Part shown: positions 40,999-50,750 of the stretch, in pieces
How the letters are laid out: the number at the start of each line of letters is the position of its first letter
Position numbering within the stretch: position 1 is the stretch's first letter
Source: Natrarchaeobius chitinivorans
Lineage (GTDB): Archaea > Halobacteriota > Halobacteria > Halobacteriales > Natrialbaceae
Length of the DNA: 64,000 nucleotides
Assembly (NCBI RefSeq): GCF_003841505.1
Contig: NZ_REGA01000017.1
Location: 46,614-110,613, forward strand
Reading direction: 5' to 3'
Translations under genes and position numbers: made by a program
The notes under the pieces: generated by a model
Databases searched by the model: none
Seen by the model: the letters and a program-made list of their open reading frames with translations, nothing else
What the model was told of the DNA's origin: nothing

Positions 40999-42855
40999 TT
41001 ACTCGTCGCCAAACACCGCCCGACAGAGTTTCGCTTCGGCCGTTCGCAGGTGTTCGTGAAAGGTCGGTCGCGTGACGTCCATCGACTGGGCGAGTTCCTC
41101 GCCGTTGACCGGACGTGGCCAATCGAAGTACCCGCCGTAGTACGCTCGCCGCAAGACGGCCAACTGTCGGTCGGTGAGATCGTCCTCGAGGCGAGCGACG
41201 AACTCCTGACGGGTATCCCCTCCTCGATCACGCCGCTGAATGGATCGAACCGTCGTCCCTTCGTAGCGCTCTTCGAGGCCGTCGACTATCGAACGGACGG
41301 CCCCCGACTGGGGAATCTCGAGTTCGACCCGGGCGCGTCCGTCCTCGCAGTCGAGCGTCCGAACGCGGACGCCGCGGTCCGAGAGCCGGCGAACGGGATC
41401 GTCCCCGCCGGAGAGTTCGACGAGACACTCCGTCTCGCGCTCGACGACGATCCGGCAGTCGACTCCCTCGAGTCCGTCCACGGCCTCCTGGAGACCGGCC
41501 GCAGTTACGCCGCTGGCGGTAAACAGGGAGACCGTCCCGTCGTCTCGAGCGGACGATCGGCGGTACTCCAGCCGACAGTCGGCGTCGGCCGAGATCGCGA
41601 TCGGCGGGATCGACCGGTCGGCGAGTTCCAGTTCGACCGCGACGACCGCATCCGTTTCGATCAGTCGACTGGTTTCCCGCGCGTTGATGCCGCTTGCGAC
41701 GGCGCGAGCGAGCGCCGAGAGGATCGCCGTCTCGCGGTCGTCGACACCGTCGTCCCGATCCGTTCGAACGACTAACACGCCGTACTCGATAGCGTTGTGA
41801 AACAGCGGAAACGCGGCGCGGATCGTCCCCTCGGCTGTGTCGACGGTGGGTTCTTCGTTCTGGATCGTTTCGGTTGCCGGATGACCGGCGTTTCCGGGAA
41901 CGCGCTCGGACGGGACGCCGTCGCCTGCGCCCGCACGAACGTCGATCGCTCCGGACGCGTGATCCCGTTCGCCGATCCAGACGGCGTCGTAGGCTGATTC
42001 GGCGGCGATTCGCTCACAGACTGCCGCCTCGAGTTCCGATCTGCTCGTCGACCCGGCGACGGCTGCGGTGACGTCCTGGACGAGTCCCTCGACTCGCTCG
42101 AGGACGTACTCGAGTTCCTCGGTTCGGCGCTCGAGTTCGAGTTCGGCCTCCTTGCGCGCGGTCACGTCGTTCTGGAAGCCGACGTAGTTCGTGAGTTGTC
42201 CCTGGTCGTTTCGGACGGGGGCAATCGTCACTTCGTTCCAGAACTCGGTGCCGTCCTTGCGATAGTTTTTCAACTCGACGGTCACGGGGCGACGTTGCTC
42301 TATCGCCGTCCGCATTTCGGCGATCGCGTCCTCGTCAGAGTCTTCGCCCTGAAGAAATCGACAGTTCCGGCCGGCGATCTCCTCGAACTCGTAGCCAGTA
42401 ATGTCTCGATAGGCATCGTTGACGTAGACGAGCGGGTTGTCCTCCAGATCGGGATCGGAGATGGTGATCCCGACCGGTGCTTCGTCGATCGCACGCTCTT
42501 TGACGACGCGGTCGCTGTCTCCCGGGTGGGCCCCCGCGGTCGATTCGAACGTGACTGTTACGCCGTCGACGTCTCGATGGATCCGCACACCACCCTGATC
42601 GCCTCCGAGATCGACCCGTCTCGCGGTGCCGATCGTCGTCTCGTCGATCTCCGCCGCGAGCCGCTCCCACGACTCGAGCGTCGTGGCCGCCGGTTCGTCG
42701 ACATCGGGGATTTCGAACGCCTCGAGTGCAGCATCGTTGGCATACGTAATCGTCCCGTCGACGATGGAGACGATCGGATCGACGATACGCTCGAGTGGCG
42801 CCACGGAGCCGTCGTCACCCCCATCGATTCCTTCTGCTGGCTGGGCGTCATCCAT
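40999..42855 (-). CDS. LOV-PAS-GAF-Bat transcriptional regulator (HTH-10)
   Basis: The 618-residue protein has an N-terminal PAS-like region (15-110). A LOV-class PAS (125-230) follows, carrying the photoactive motif GRNCRFLQ with Cys165 in the flavin-adduct position. Then come a GAF domain (about 275-410: CERIAAESAYDAVWIGERDHASG), a bacterioopsin-activator domain and a C-terminal HTH-10 (LTDRQLAVLRRAYYGGYFDWPRPVNGEELAQSMDVTRPTFHEHL). The motif predicts FMN-based blue-light sensing coupled to DNA binding. Upstream AT-rich TATACTATTA (42951-42960) may be its promoter. An in-frame start at 42948 would add 31 residues. Confidence 0.88.
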   Translation of the reverse strand: MDDAQPAEGIDGGDDGSVAPLERIVDPIVSIVDGTITYANDAALEAFEIPDVDEPAATTLESWERLAAEIDETTIGTARRVDLGGDQGGVRIHRDVDGVTVTFESTAGAHPGDSDRVVKERAIDEAPVGITISDPDLEDNPLVYVNDAYRDITGYEFEEIAGRNCRFLQGEDSDEDAIAEMRTAIEQRRPVTVELKNYRKDGTEFWNEVTIAPVRNDQGQLTNYVGFQNDVTARKEAELELERRTEELEYVLERVEGLVQDVTAAVAGSTSRSELEAAVCERIAAESAYDAVWIGERDHASGAIDVRAGAGDGVPSERVPGNAGHPATETIQNEEPTVDTAEGTIRAAFPLFHNAIEYGVLVVRTDRDDGVDDRETAILSALARAVASGINARETSRLIETDAVVAVELELADRSIPPIAISADADCRLEYRRSSARDDGTVSLFTASGVTAAGLQEAVDGLEGVDCRIVVERETECLVELSGGDDPVRRLSDRGVRVRTLDCEDGRARVELEIPQSGAVRSIVDGLEERYEGTTVRSIQRRDRGGDTRQEFVARLEDDLTDRQLAVLRRAYYGGYFDWPRPVNGEELAQSMDVTRPTFHEHLRTAEAKLCRAVFGDE

Positions 42856-42963
42856 GATCGGTTCTAGGAGCGGCGCCGTCAAGAACCATGGTGCTGGCGA
42901 AACAGTTCGTTTCCCGAACCGGTACCCACACACGTTATGGTCTTTCATGATATACTATTATGT

Positions 42964-43164
42964 ATGTCACTGAGTAACACGCCATTCGAACGGCTCCGGC
43001 GGAAGTTCGACGACTCCGGCCTCGAGTGCGGGCAGTGCGGAAATCGAGAGACGAACGGCGGCTGGCGCGTCACGACGACCGGGAGTCGGGTCCACTACCA
43101 GTTCGTCTGCCCGGCCTGTCGCGCCGTCGAGACCAAGGAGATGCGCCTGCACTCGAACCGATAA
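42964..43164 (+). CDS. HVO_0649-type zinc-finger microprotein
   Basis: The 66-residue protein has a Cys4 zinc finger: ECGQCGN and CPACRAV with about 28 residues between, preceded by a basic-acidic helix (PFERLRRKFDDSG). The pattern matches the haloarchaeal HVO_0649-type zinc-finger family. It has a strongly haloarchaeal composition and a clear ATG start. It is divergent from the LOV-Bat gene, so it may be under that regulator. The role is unknown. Confidence 0.8.
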   Translation: MSLSNTPFERLRRKFDDSGLECGQCGNRETNGGWRVTTTGSRVHYQFVCPACRAVETKEMRLHSNR

Positions 43165-43289
43165 TCGGGTCGCCCGGAACCAACTCGCTCCGGACAACCG
43201 GGACGGCCGCTCGAGCGAACGGAGAGACTGACGGCCTCCGGGCCCGGTACGACGCGCGACCGTGGTTCCGGGACGACCCGTCGACCACT

Positions 43290-43374
43290 GATACGGATTA
43301 CTGTGACTGTTTACCGCCGCACCCGCCGCCCGGGTCGCGGATGCGCCGGCAACGACTCACAGTAAACCGTATGA
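43290..43374. repeat. Palindromic intergenic repeat, family 1, copy H
   Basis: The left arm is GATACGGATTACTGTGAC, the inner stem CCGCCGCACCCGC/GCGGATGCGCCGG, and the right arm CACAGTAAACCGTATGA. It lies between the zinc-finger gene and the archaeosine radical-SAM gene. Confidence 0.75.
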
Positions 43375-43423
43375 CTCGAGCCCCAACGAAGCCGCTTTAC
43401 GCTTCGAACCGCTTTTTCCGCTA

Positions 43424-44521
<1,098 letters not shown>

Positions 44522-44752
44522 ACGCCCCCGGAAGGGCTCTACGGATCCGGACGCGATACCGTCGGCGCGAATCCGCGGTCGGTCCGACGCGACCCCGTGG
44601 CCCCCACGGCGGCGGGCTGTTTCAGGAACCCGCTCGTTGCCGGGCAAGTCGCCCCGGAAATACGCTCGTTGCTGCGCGTTGCTGGGCGGGTCGGGCCAGG
44701 AATCCGCGCGTTGCTGGTTACACTTTATGCACGCGCCTCCTTACTACGGGAC
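44522..44752 (+). repeat. GC-rich leader with three imperfect GGAA-CGCTCGTTGC repeats
   Basis: The segment between the RaSEA stop and the next start carries three variants of GGAACCCGCTCGTTGCCG, GGAAATACGCTCGTTGCTG and GGAATCCGCGCGTTGCTG, about 35-40 bp apart. It then runs into CACTTTATGCACG, a promoter-like AT stretch about 33 bp before the GTG start of the methyltransferase. No gene fits here. Confidence 0.4.
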
Positions 44753-45385
44753 GTGACAGACGACGAACGGCGGTCGGTTCGGGGTCCGGCCGATGAGCGG
44801 ACGACTGGTTCGCCACGCGACGGCTCGAGTCCGCTCCCATCGGCGTCGTCCGAGCACGAACCGTCGCCGATACTGCGGGGGTTGGTGACCGATCTACCGC
44901 CGGGACGAGCACTCGACGTCGCGACCGGACTCGGGCGGAACGCGATCTGCCTCGCGGACGCCGGCTGGACCGTAGACGCCCTCGACGTCTCGAGGGGACA
45001 ACTCGTTCGGGCGCGCGAGCGCGCCGAGTCGCGGTCGGTCACCGTCGAGTGGATCCTCGCGGACGTCGACAGCTACGCCTTTCTCGAGGGGACATACGAC
45101 GCAGTCACGATCAGCTTCTTCGATGCGCGGAGTCGCTTCCCGTCCGTGAAGGCCGCGCTCGCACCCGGCGGAATCCTCTTTTACGAACACTACCTCGAGT
45201 CGCCGGCCGGTCAGGAAGGCCCTGGCGATCGGTACCGGTTCGCGTCGAACGAACTCCTGACGGCGTGTTCCGACCTGACCGTGCTCTACTACGTCGAACG
45301 GCGGATCGACGGGGAGCCGCGGGTTACGTTGGTCGCGCGAAACGGGACGGACGGCGGGGACTCTCGAGCGCTCCTCCCTCTTTGA
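44753..45385 (+). CDS. TehB-like SAM-dependent methyltransferase
   Basis: The 210-residue protein begins at the GTG at 44753, just after a TTTATGC promoter-like stretch; an upstream frame to 44597 reads non-coding repeats. After a disordered 38-residue start it has the motif I variant LDVATGLGRNAICLADAG, then VDALDVSRGQLVRARERA. The later FYEHYLESPAGQEGPGDRYRF region matches the TehB/tellurite-resistance-type group that alkylates small thiol or chalcogen compounds. No metal site is seen. The substrate is unknown. Confidence 0.82.
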   Translation: MTDDERRSVRGPADERTTGSPRDGSSPLPSASSEHEPSPILRGLVTDLPPGRALDVATGLGRNAICLADAGWTVDALDVSRGQLVRARERAESRSVTVEWILADVDSYAFLEGTYDAVTISFFDARSRFPSVKAALAPGGILFYEHYLESPAGQEGPGDRYRFASNELLTACSDLTVLYYVERRIDGEPRVTLVARNGTDGGDSRALLPL

Positions 45386-45685
45386 ACCTCCAGGTCGAGA
45401 GCGACAGGGGGCGACCACCGGTTCGACGACAGCGGTGATCGGTCGCGGGCCGCGGTCAGTCGGCCGACGGCTCCGATCCCGTCGTCGAGATGCTGGTCGA
45501 ACGCACCGACGGTGACCTCGAGATCACCGCCGACGGCAAGCGGACGCCCATTCGAATGAGATACCGGATCAGGTCACTGTTACTGCTTTGCCCCGAACGA
45601 ACGCCCGATGCTCTGGCTCGGGCACACGGTCCATTGCAGTGGTCTCGTGAGATCAGGCGGTTCGAACGCACCGCGGCGGTCGCCG
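45386..45685. other. Intergenic region, possible gene remnant
   Basis: No complete gene is supported. On the plus strand, around 45450-45560, there is a stretch with acidic haloarchaeal composition (VVEMLVERTDGDLEITADGK), but it has no start or family and runs into the convergent DUF5518 gene. It may be a fragment of an old gene. Confidence 0.35.
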
Positions 45686-46102
45686 TCATTTATCCCGGTC
45701 GTCGTACACGTACCCGCCGATTAGGCTGCCCAGCACGCTTAGACCGACGACGTAGACGAGCGCGAAGGCGGTCGTTCCGGCGACGACGACCGCGGGCGAG
45801 AGACCCAATTCCGGGCCGGGAAGCGCGACCGTCGGGGACGAGACGAGATACGTGGCAACCAAGAGGTACGGGACGAAGGCGACGATCCCTGCGATTCCGC
45901 CTGCAACACCGCCGATACGGCCGACTCCACGATCCAGATACCCCGCGACCCCGCCGCCGATGACCGTCGACAGCGGCAGGAACGACAGGAAGACGGCCAC
46001 GACGCCGCCGACGACGCCGTTGCGGAGGGTGACGAGTCGGGGTCCCGGATCCGGTGAACTGGTCGATTCGCTGTGCTCGCTGGATTGGTTTGAAACACTC
46101 AT
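45686..46102 (-). CDS. DUF5518 domain membrane protein
   Basis: The 138-residue protein has a polar Ser/Glu-rich N-terminus and four hydrophobic helices. It shows the DUF5518 pattern RNGVVGGVVAVFLSFLPLSTVIGGGVAGYLDRGVGRIGGVAGGIAGIVAFVP and the closing GSLIGGYVYDDR. The Gly-x-Gly runs suggest tight helix packing. A paralogue is at 53318-53716. The start at 46102 matches the usual family length. Function is unknown; such proteins are numerous in haloarchaea. Confidence 0.85.
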   Translation of the reverse strand: MSVSNQSSEHSESTSSPDPGPRLVTLRNGVVGGVVAVFLSFLPLSTVIGGGVAGYLDRGVGRIGGVAGGIAGIVAFVPYLLVATYLVSSPTVALPGPELGLSPAVVVAGTTAFALVYVVGLSVLGSLIGGYVYDDRDK

Positions 46103-46356
46103 GGGTACTACCCACTCGATTCTACGCACTCCGTCCCGGAGTCGCTTGCACCCAGTGAGTTGGATACCTTTATCAAGGCCATCGGATCATCGGAGTGGTC
46201 AGTAGAATGGACTGGTTCGAGTGATCCCTCCACGGAGGAAACGTCGTTGCATCCATCCATCGATACCGCCTCGACTGACGGATTTCACGAGTTGGCGAGA
46301 AGGATACGTCACCCGTGGGATGACCGGGGCGCAATAACCGACGAGACCGTGACCGG

Positions 46357-47244
46357 TCACTCGCCGGGTTCGGCCACCGTTGCCGTCGTCAATCGGTACT
46401 CGAGTTCGACGGCGTTCTCGCTGTCGTCGAAGTACGGTTCTATCGTCTCGAGCAGTTGCTCTCGAAGTTCTCGAGCGTCGCCCTCGTCGACGTCCTCGAG
46501 TATCTCGATGAACATCCCCGAGTTCGCTGCCGTTTGCCCCCAGAAGTGCTCGGGCGACAGCGCCGGATACTGCACCGTCTGAGTTTCGAACGCGATGTCG
46601 TCGACGGCGTCTCCGAGTCGTGTACGGACGGTCCCCGAATCCCCCCACAAAAACGGCGGCTCCGAGAAGTTCGGCAGCTCCTCCGGGGAGAGGACCGCCC
46701 CAACTACGCCAGCCATCGCGGGATAGAGGCTCGTGGGCGTCCAGGATGTGAATCCGATCCGTCCGCCGGGACGGGTCACTCGACGCAGTTCCTCGGCTGC
46801 CGTATCGGGGGGATCACCGTACACGTGGCCAAGGTTCGACAGCGTCACCGTGAATTCGTTCGTCTCGAACGGGAGGGCAGTTGCATCACCCTCTCGCCAC
46901 GTGACGGCTACGTCTGCAGTGTCGGCGTTCGTTCGTGCGTGTTCTATCATGGCGGGCTGGATGTCGACGCCCGTCACTCGAGCACCGCGCCTGGCGGCGG
47001 TGATAGCGACCGTTCCCGTCCCACACCCGACGTCGAGGACTTCGTCGTCGGAATCGACGGCGGTGCGGTCGACGAGGTGGCCACCCATTGAGACGTATTT
47101 CGGGGCGATTTTCTCGTACGATCCGGTGGCCCAGACGCGCCTGGACCACCGATCGGATGCCGATTCTCCATCACCGATCGAACAGCTACCGCCGGCTTCG
47201 CTCGATCCGTCTCGGTCACTTCGTTCAGGCCTCGGTTCGGACAT
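46357..47244 (-). CDS. SAM-dependent methyltransferase
   Basis: The 295-residue protein has a 40-residue polar leader, motif I VLDVGCGTGTVA (69-80), VTGVDIQPAMIEHARTNA, GDATALPFETNEFTV and the loop RPGGRIGFTSWTP. The C-terminal lid region (ALSPEHFWGQTAANSGMFIEILE) resembles methyltransferases of quinone or small aromatic compounds. A TTATAAAG box on the minus strand at about 47311-47318 is placed as a promoter roughly 70 bp upstream. It lies near the Bat gene at 47722. The substrate is unknown. Confidence 0.85.
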   Translation of the reverse strand: MSEPRPERSDRDGSSEAGGSCSIGDGESASDRWSRRVWATGSYEKIAPKYVSMGGHLVDRTAVDSDDEVLDVGCGTGTVAITAARRGARVTGVDIQPAMIEHARTNADTADVAVTWREGDATALPFETNEFTVTLSNLGHVYGDPPDTAAEELRRVTRPGGRIGFTSWTPTSLYPAMAGVVGAVLSPEELPNFSEPPFLWGDSGTVRTRLGDAVDDIAFETQTVQYPALSPEHFWGQTAANSGMFIEILEDVDEGDARELREQLLETIEPYFDDSENAVELEYRLTTATVAEPGE

Positions 47245-47721
47245 GTGTTAGCCTCCACTGGAAGACCACGGACGCGACCGCAGAGGCGCTTGTTCCCAGA
47301 TCGTTGGGCATCTTTATAAGTCGAGAGAGGTCCACGGTCCGCTGACAGTACACGACCACGATGAATTCGGATGGTGGCGGACTTCGGGCTGGTAGCGCAC
47401 GTTCTCGACCCCTTCCAGACGACGGACGGGCATAGAATCCCCCAGAACGACGGAAACGGATCGATCGAGCGGTACCAGAAGCCAGAGCGCGAGAGTTCCG
47501 CTCGAGTCTTACCCGGCGTCGGGAGACACGCTCGAGTCGTAACCTCCGATTTCGCCACTCGAGGAACACTCCGTCCGGAGCGGTGAACGGAACAGCCGCC
47601 AGTTCGGTGCAGCGGCCTCATACGGTCTGCTGTGAGCCATTTCCGGTGGGACCGTGACCCGAGCGGTTGTACCGGTAAACCGCCACAGCAAACCGTGTCA
47701 GTCCGGACGACGGCAGTGACC
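47245..47721. other. Non-coding region with promoter and repeat copy I
   Basis: No gene is seen in these 477 bases. The left part holds a TTATAAAG box for the methyltransferase, the middle (about 47360-47580) is featureless, and 47619-47701 is family-1 repeat copy I next to the Bat-gene stop. Confidence 0.5.
47619..47701. repeat. Palindromic intergenic repeat, family 1, copy I
   Basis: The left arm is CATACGGTCTGCTGTGAG, the inner stem CCGGTGGGACCG/CGGTTGTACCGG, and the right arm CACAGCAAACCGTGTCAG. It is the last clear copy before the accessory island on the right. Confidence 0.75.
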
Positions 47722-48366
47722 TTAGTCCCGTCCGACGAGTTGCTGTGTGAGGAGGTTGCGTTCGGCACGCTGCAGGTGTTCGGAGACCGTCCCGTCGTCG
47801 AGTCCGATCTCGTCCGCCACGTCGCCGACCGACGCCTCCCGTGGAACCTCGTAAAACCCCATGTCGTAGGCAGTCTGCAACACCTCGAGCTGCCGATCGG
47901 TCAACGCGTCGAGCGCCCGTTGTCCACCCTCGTATTCGCCGAGTCTGTGTAGATCGGGGACGATTCCGGCTTCCTCGAAGTTACGAAGCATCGTTCGAAT
48001 CGCATCCTGCGAGCCAACCAGCGACAACAACAGTCCGCGATTGCCCACCGTCGGATCACACACCCCGACCAGATCGTCGTGATCGACGGACGCGCTCTCG
48101 GGCATCTCGAGCGCGGTGACCTCGAGGAGATAGAGGTACGTGTCTTCCCTCTCGGCGACGAACTCCCAGCTCTCGACGCTATCGATGCGATCGAGTCGGT
48201 CCTCGTCGAACCGGGTCTCGACTTCGATCTGGGAGACGCCGCCTCTCCCGTCGTCCTCGAGTAACTCGATGTCGCGGACACCCGCCTCACGGCACACCGA
48301 GACCAGCTCCCCGTAACCCATGGCCTCGATCTCCTCGTCGGTGAGGCCGATGATCGCTTCCCGCAT
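47722..48366 (-). CDS. Bat-type HTH-10 transcriptional regulator
   Basis: The 214-residue protein has an N-terminal bacterioopsin-activator-type domain (15-145: WEFVAEREDTYLYLLEVTALEMPESASVDHDDLVG) and a C-terminal HTH-10 (LTDRQLEVLQTAYDMGFYEVPREASVGDVADEIGLDDGTVSEHLQRAERNLL). It has no PAS or GAF sensor, so it probably responds to a ligand through the Bat domain. The start at 48366 follows the family; an upstream in-frame ATG at 48516 would add 50 atypical residues. It lies downstream of the FAD monooxygenase gene on the same strand. Confidence 0.87.
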   Translation of the reverse strand: MREAIIGLTDEEIEAMGYGELVSVCREAGVRDIELLEDDGRGGVSQIEVETRFDEDRLDRIDSVESWEFVAEREDTYLYLLEVTALEMPESASVDHDDLVGVCDPTVGNRGLLLSLVGSQDAIRTMLRNFEEAGIVPDLHRLGEYEGGQRALDALTDRQLEVLQTAYDMGFYEVPREASVGDVADEIGLDDGTVSEHLQRAERNLLTQQLVGRD

Positions 48367-48559
48367 ACCTCGATACACTCGAGGATTCCATAAAACGGTT
48401 CGCCCGAGTTCCAGCGCGTCGTCGCTCTGGTCCGGCTTCCGATGGAGCGTATAGAACACCGCGAGTTCTGTCTGGATACCCCCGGCGAATCTGTCGAATA
48501 GACCGGATGAATTCATCGAACGGACCCGTTGTTTCGGTATCGGTATGGCCGGATCCGTA

Positions 48560-49924
48560 CTACCCGTATCGAACTCGGGGACTCGGTTTCACTACCCGCC
48601 ACACAACGCTCGGACGAAACAGCGAGGTCGGTCGATTTTCCATTATAATAACGCGATTGAAGGCGTCGGCCAACCGCCCATCGGTGTGCGCCTTCCGGTG
48701 CAATCTGGCGACGTACCTGTTCACCAGGTTCGTTCCGAACGGTTTCGGCCCCGTCGTCTCTGGAAACTGAAAGTCAGAACCGACCGCGATACTCCACGCA
48801 TCATCGACAACTCCCGCGGCTCGCTCGAAAAACCGGAGAGCGAGTCCGCCCTGGTCGTCCGTCGCCAGGGTGTGATGGAACTGCAACGCCTCCAGTGCAG
48901 CCACGGACATCCCCTGTCCGTAAATCGGATTGAAGCTAGCGACCGCGTCACCGATGACGACCAGCCCGTCAGGGAACCGGTCGAGGTCTTCGTAGCGGTG
49001 TCTGACCGAAGACGGGATCGGATAGTAAGAGATGTCCTCGGAAACCCACGCATGCTCCTCGAGGAGACGGCCAATATCGGCGACCGGAAGGCTGGCAGCG
49101 TATTCCAGAACCCCCTCCGGATCGGTCGGGGGGTAATCCCCGTGCATGCCGCCGAGCGTCAGCAACCATCGTCCGTTTTCGATTGGAAACGCAGCTGCAC
49201 CGCGCGTCCGAGGAGCGTGGGGTAGTACGAGAAACGCCCGGCGAGTCTCGGCAGGTCGCTCGAGGAGGACCGTGCTATACGCCAGATCGATCGACACTTC
49301 GTCGCGTGGTGGGGCCGGATATCCGTTGTTTTCCAGCCACGCCGGCGTTCGAGAGGTTCGCCCGGTTGCATCGACCACCAACTCCGCATCGAGTTCTCGG
49401 TCACCATCGGCAGTTCGCACGCTCACACCCTCGACAGTAGACGCCTGATCGTCGACGAGGTAGTTACTGAAGTGGCATTCATCCAGAATGGTTACCCCGT
49501 CGAGTTCCGCAACGCGTCGTCGAGTAACCTGCTCGAATACCGGCCGACTCGCAGTATACTGGGGGATGCGCATCGGTCCACCCGCAAGGAAGTCACCTTC
49601 CTGGTAGAGCTTCACGTCGCTTGCAAGATCGAGCACCAGTCCACCTGCTTCGATTACGTCGTCACTGTAGCCCGGAAAGAGATTCTCCACCGTTACCAGC
49701 CCAGCCTTCTGCATCACGTGGATGTGACGTGCCTGTGGGATACCCGGGCGGAGGGCGGGCTCGTCAGGCAGTGAATCTTTCTCGATGAGCGTGACCCTCT
49801 CGAATCGATCGATTAAGACCCGGGTTGCCAAGAGTCCCGCCATACTTGCTCCGACGACCACTGCGTGGCCACTCCTCTCGGTGATTTGATCAGGATCGTA
49901 CGGAGAAACGGTCGCTAAGGTCAT
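48560..49924 (-). CDS. FAD-dependent monooxygenase / hydroxylase-like protein
   Basis: The 454-residue flavoprotein has the dinucleotide fold at the N-terminus (HAVVVGASMAGLLATRVL, GASMAG in place of GxGxxG) and a central ELVVDATGRTSRTP. The second FAD motif is GLVVIGDAVASFNPIYGQGMSVAALEAL (about residues 325-350), with the GD motif typical of aromatic-ring hydroxylases and halogenases. The C-terminal region is a helical domain. The substrate is unknown. The gene lies 76 bp downstream of the GNAT gene, so these and the FilR1-like regulator may form one unit. Confidence 0.88.
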   Translation of the reverse strand: MTLATVSPYDPDQITERSGHAVVVGASMAGLLATRVLIDRFERVTLIEKDSLPDEPALRPGIPQARHIHVMQKAGLVTVENLFPGYSDDVIEAGGLVLDLASDVKLYQEGDFLAGGPMRIPQYTASRPVFEQVTRRRVAELDGVTILDECHFSNYLVDDQASTVEGVSVRTADGDRELDAELVVDATGRTSRTPAWLENNGYPAPPRDEVSIDLAYSTVLLERPAETRRAFLVLPHAPRTRGAAAFPIENGRWLLTLGGMHGDYPPTDPEGVLEYAASLPVADIGRLLEEHAWVSEDISYYPIPSSVRHRYEDLDRFPDGLVVIGDAVASFNPIYGQGMSVAALEALQFHHTLATDDQGGLALRFFERAAGVVDDAWSIAVGSDFQFPETTGPKPFGTNLVNRYVARLHRKAHTDGRLADAFNRVIIMENRPTSLFRPSVVWRVVKPSPRVRYG

Positions 49925-49999
49925 TGGCTGGCTCCCGCTCTTGTTCTATCGTCGTGCGAGTTATCGCATTATCCGGATTTCCGGAGTGTTCACAAAACG

Positions 50000-50599
50000 T
50001 CATCTTTGTGGTTCGCGCACCATGGGGATCAGCGGCGGTATCTCGTTCTCCTGTATCGAGCCCAGTATCTCGAACCCATGTCGGGCATAGAGCGGGATGT
50101 TCTCGGGATTGCTGGATTCGAGATAGACCACTTCTCCCTCCTGATCACACGTAGTAAGCATATTCCCCAATAGCGCCGTTCCGTATCCCTTGCGTTGGTG
50201 TACCGGTTCGACGCCGAGAACCGTCAGGTGCCAGAACGGTTCGTCGGGGTAATAGCTGGCGAGCTGTTCGAGTACGTTCCACGCTTGCTCCTGTCGCTCC
50301 TCGGAGAGCGACTCCTGAAACAGTTCGACCAGCGCGTCTTCGTCCGGCCGTACCCCTGGTGGAAGCCAGAGTGAGCCCCCAGCGAACCCTTCCACGTAGT
50401 GGGCGGTGCCGTGGTCGAACGCTTTTCCGCCGTAGATTCTAACGAACTCGGGGAAATACTCGAGGTAGTCGTCTGTATCGGGGTAGTTCCAGCGCCAGGT
50501 CGGATCCGTGGTGAACGCCAGTACGAGGCTGTCGATAACGTGCTGTTTGTCGGGCTCCGTCGCAGTTTTGATCGTTTTGGATTGTTGTTCGGACTTCAT
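50000..50599 (-). CDS. GNAT-family N-acetyltransferase
   Basis: The 199-residue protein has the GNAT acetyl-CoA loop VLGVEPVHQRKGYGTALL near residue 136-153 and the late motif LYARHGFEILGSI. The N-terminal part (SLVLAFTTDPTWRWNYPDTDDY) suits small-molecule acetyltransferases of the toxin-resistance type. The start at 50599 follows the KSEQQSKTIKTA opening; a start six residues upstream is possible. It lies in the unit regulated by the conserved operator at 50695. Confidence 0.85.
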   Translation of the reverse strand: MKSEQQSKTIKTATEPDKQHVIDSLVLAFTTDPTWRWNYPDTDDYLEYFPEFVRIYGGKAFDHGTAHYVEGFAGGSLWLPPGVRPDEDALVELFQESLSEERQEQAWNVLEQLASYYPDEPFWHLTVLGVEPVHQRKGYGTALLGNMLTTCDQEGEVVYLESSNPENIPLYARHGFEILGSIQENEIPPLIPMVREPQR

Positions 50600-50694
50600 A
50601 CCATTACCTTGTGACACTGGTCTACGGCTTCCGAGCCGTGACGACTCCGTGTTCGTTCAACTATTCGCACGTATAGCGACGATAGGCACGATAA

Positions 50695-50730
50695 TGTGAC
50701 TATCTAGTGAAATATTGCACGGCGTGCAAA
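50695..50730 (-). promoter_or_regulatory. Putative operator matching the one at 14855
   Basis: On the minus strand it reads TTTGCACGCCGTGCAA, then TTTCACTAGATAGTCACA. It lies 21 bp after the stop of the FilR1-like gene and before the GNAT gene. The arms and the following block match the first locus (14855-14889). Confidence 0.6.
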
Positions 50731-50750
50731 CGGCTATGATGACCAGCCCA

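Noticed and set aside
42950..42960. TATACTATTA taken as the TATA box of the zinc-finger gene at 42964
   Set aside because: It is only 4-14 bp from that ATG, too close for a TATA element. It fits the opposite-strand LOV-Bat gene better.
45450..45963. Plus-strand frame with an acidic start segment
   Set aside because: It lacks a credible start and family, and most of it is antisense to the DUF5518 gene. At most it is a remnant.
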